DNA of 64,000 nt, taken from assembly GCF_002845985.1 (NCBI RefSeq), contig NZ_PDFK01000006.1:62001-126000 (forward strand). The letters are read 5' to 3'. The stretch is from Lysinibacillus fusiformis. Lineage in GTDB: Bacteria; Bacillota; Bacilli; Bacillales_A; Planococcaceae. Below the pieces are notes generated by a model. That model searched no databases. It was not told the origin of the DNA and saw only the letters and a list, made by a program, of their open reading frames with translations. Of the stretch, positions 62,001-64,000 are shown in pieces. Numbering within the stretch: the first letter of the stretch is position 1; each line of letters starts with the position of its first letter. The translations under genes and the position numbers were made by a program.

Positions 62001-64000
62001 AAACATTGCGTAGTAAATTATTTTGGCCAGCTATAATTCTCTATTTAATGATTGGCTTTTATTTAAATTATGTGAATTATAGCGCGCCATATATTGATAT
62101 TGAGGTAGAAAAAGAAAATGGTCAGTGGGTAGTAACTCAACTTGATTATAAAGACTGGGCGGACAGTCAAAATATAGCCATTGGTGATGTTATTGTAAAG
62201 GTAGATGAACGTCCAATTGACCATTTAAATCAGCTGAAGTATAAATCCAAAATATTATCAGCTAATGATTTAACAGTTATGAAGCCAAGTGGAAGTTTAA
62301 TAAACATACATATTAGACACTTAGATATTCCTCAGCAATTTTTATATATATTTTTTGTTCCGGCGTGTTATTATTTTTTGACGTTATTCATTGCGTTTTA
62401 TTTACATTCCAAGCAAAGGAATTCAAAGTTAGCAGACTTACTTATTCTTTTTATGTTAAATGTTTCATTAGCATATGTGAGCAGTGGTGTCTCTGGTAGG
62501 TTAGATGCGATCGGTATTATCGTCAATCGTAGTAGTATGGTGTTATGTTTAGTCCTATTATTACATTTTTTAAGAAATTACTTTTTATTTGTGAAAGCGA
62601 ATTGGGTATTTATGGATAATGTCAAACTCTTTTATGTTTTCCCCATAATCGCTTTTATACTAGGTTTTACAGGCACTATTTATCCTGCTGCTAACGATAT
62701 TCTTTCCAATATAGTATTAGCCATGTTTCTTCTTCTCCTTGTGATTATCCTTAGTATTTTACTAATAAGCTATTTCAAATACAGCTCACCACAGTTGAAA
62801 ATTTTATTAAATAGTATATTAATACCGTTTCTACCATTTCTTTTTTTGTATGCACTTCCACAAATTCTTTTTCATACGTACATTCTTTCAGCTGAAATTT
62901 GCTCATTATTTTTATTGCTTATACCTTTTAGCTTTATCTTTACACAACTAACGGAAAGGCTATTTGATATTGAGTATCATATTACAAGATTACGCTATTA
63001 TGTCATATTCTCTTTAAGCTTTACGTTATGGATTACTATGGGACTGTATTTTATTGCAGGACAGTATTTAACTATGACTGTCATGTCAGGAGTAGCACTT
63101 TTTACATTTTCATCATTAGTAATTCTCTTTTACGTAAAAGAAAAGGTTGATTATCGAAAACGGAAAATACTATTTTCTACAAAAGGTGACTATATTCATC
63201 AACTATATACTGCTGTAGATAAAATTGGTAAAACCATTAAAATCGACGAGCTTTTAGAGAAATTTGCTTATGAAGTTTCTATGCATCTTGAGTTAGAGGA
63301 TGTTTTTGTCATAACATATAACTATGTTACGAATGAATTCTTAACGATGGCTGGAGAAAGTTTTACGATTCATCCTGATACTGTGGAAGAGTTGAGATTA
63401 GGAGAAATAAGAAAGATAGACAAAGTTTATGTAGCCTTTCTCCATCAAGACGCACATTATAAAAGAGCATTAGTGTTGGGGCATAATAATACGATCCATT
63501 TAAAAGATGAGGAGCTTTTATGGCTTGAATTGCTCCTATTGTATGTAAATAATTTTATTGAAAATACAAAGATGGTGGAAGAACTGATAGAGGAACTAAA
63601 GCATATGAAACAGGCTGACGATGGTCAGTTACCATGGCTAAATAAGCTATTATGGTTAAGGTTTGAAGAAGAAAAATACCAGTTAGCTCAAGAGTTACAT
63701 GACACCAATTTACAAGAGCAACTCCATATTGCACGAGAAGTGGATGTCCTTGTTAATGCAAAGAATACATCGGATATTCAAGAGCAACTTGCTAAAATTC
63801 ATAAACAAATGCTTATCTCTTTATATGAATTGCGGAGCTATTGTGAAAATCTAAAGCCTCCTTTATTGGATACTTTAGGTTTAAATGCTGCATTAGAAAA
63901 GTTAATTCGAAAAGTTCAAGAAAGAGCTAACTTTGTGCTCATTTATACAATCGATCGTCTTTATTTAGAGGATGAGCGCATGAATTTAATGATTTATCGA
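61991..64000 (+). CDS. comP: ComP, ComX-sensing histidine kinase (3' end outside window)
   Basis: The frame is open from 61991 to the window edge (670 codons seen). An N-terminal helix precedes a PDZ-like extracellular domain (AIGDVIVKVDERPIDHLNQLKY), followed by several membrane helices (about residues 120-400). A GAF-like cytoplasmic region and the dimerisation/phosphoacceptor motif LAQELHDTNLQEQ (His near residue 570) follow, the HisKA_3 type of ComP. The ATPase domain is cut off. Start is TTG 61991, overlapping comX by 10 bases, or TTG 62006. It should phosphorylate ComA, expected just beyond the window. Confidence 0.9.
   Translation, partial: MELKTLRSKLFWPAIILYLMIGFYLNYVNYSAPYIDIEVEKENGQWVVTQLDYKDWADSQNIAIGDVIVKVDERPIDHLNQLKYKSKILSANDLTVMKPSGSLINIHIRHLDIPQQFLYIFFVPACYYFLTLFIAFYLHSKQRNSKLADLLILFMLNVSLAYVSSGVSGRLDAIGIIVNRSSMVLCLVLLLHFLRNYFLFVKANWVFMDNVKLFYVFPIIAFILGFTGTIYPAANDILSNIVLAMFLLLLVIILSILLISYFKYSSPQLKILLNSILIPFLPFLFLYALPQILFHTYILSAEICSLFLLLIPFSFIFTQLTERLFDIEYHITRLRYYVIFSLSFTLWITMGLYFIAGQYLTMTVMSGVALFTFSSLVILFYVKEKVDYRKRKILFSTKGDYIHQLYTAVDKIGKTIKIDELLEKFAYEVSMHLELEDVFVITYNYVTNEFLTMAGESFTIHPDTVEELRLGEIRKIDKVYVAFLHQDAHYKRALVLGHNNTIHLKDEELLWLELLLLYVNNFIENTKMVEELIEELKHMKQADDGQLPWLNKLLWLRFEEEKYQLAQELHDTNLQEQLHIAREVDVLVNAKNTSDIQEQLAKIHKQMLISLYELRSYCENLKPPLLDTLGLNAALEKLIRKVQERANFVLIYTIDRLYLEDERMNLMIYR

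Noticed and set aside
1-64000. CRISPR arrays, tRNA/rRNA genes, prophage or IS transposase genes
   Set aside because: No regularly spaced repeats, cloverleaf-like genes or transposase/integrase motifs were seen on reading either strand.

Overview
The window looks like chromosome of a low-GC, endospore-forming Gram-positive of the Bacillaceae/Planococcaceae. Lysinibacillus is my best guess, but this is inference from gene content and was not tested. Genes have strong AGGAGG-type ribosome binding sites, frequent TTG/GTG starts and U-tailed hairpin terminators. Recognisable Bacillus-type systems include NsrR/Hmp, CstR, YtvI, YclNOPQ, HflX and ComQXP. No rRNA, tRNA, CRISPR array, prophage or transposase gene was seen.

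Layout. 1-2.1 kb: small-molecule enzymes (DUF1801, VOC, double GNAT). 2.1-4.0 kb: nitric-oxide module, nsrR divergent from hmp, with two operator copies between them. 4.0-12.9 kb: a large reactive-sulfur island. It holds the persulfide sensor CstR, stand-alone rhodaneses, a TusA-rhodanese fusion, a DsrE protein, a rhodanese-persulfide dioxygenase fusion, a second TusA, a TauE exporter, a DsbA-like oxidoreductase and a TsdA-type dihaem cytochrome c. A convergent CoA-disulfide reductase-rhodanese closes it. The cstR and CoA-disulfide reductase promoters carry near-identical operators in the same place, which ties the two ends into one predicted regulon. The cytochrome promoter instead has a perfect Fnr/Crp-type palindrome centred near -41.5.

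13-31 kb: mostly housekeeping or single genes: UbiB-like kinase, CwlO-like endopeptidase with a WalR-type box, YtvI, glutathione peroxidase, a cobalamin-riboswitch operon, a MATE pump, RlmA-like methyltransferase, PlsC, LMW phosphatase, YebC family, ArsB and two chemoreceptors. 32-51 kb: oligoendopeptidase, Nudix, MMPL pump, phosphate transporter pair, a MacB-like ABC pair, PutP, HflX and a CodY-boxed peptide transporter. 51-55 kb: an operon matching the N-succinylamino-acid route that converts D- to L-amino acids. 55-60 kb: a Fur-boxed catecholate-siderophore ABC transporter (YclNOPQ type) ending in a haem-monooxygenase-like gene. 60.9-64 kb: a ComQ-ComX-ComP quorum-sensing locus, with comP cut by the window edge.

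The most unusual non-coding signal is a composite repeat of about 0.5 kb in three copies (10.5, 31.5 and 40.1 kb). Each copy sits at a transcription terminator and is built from two convergent long-hairpin modules. The modules share a layout, but their outer stem arms differ in sequence while still pairing, which is the pattern expected of a conserved structure.
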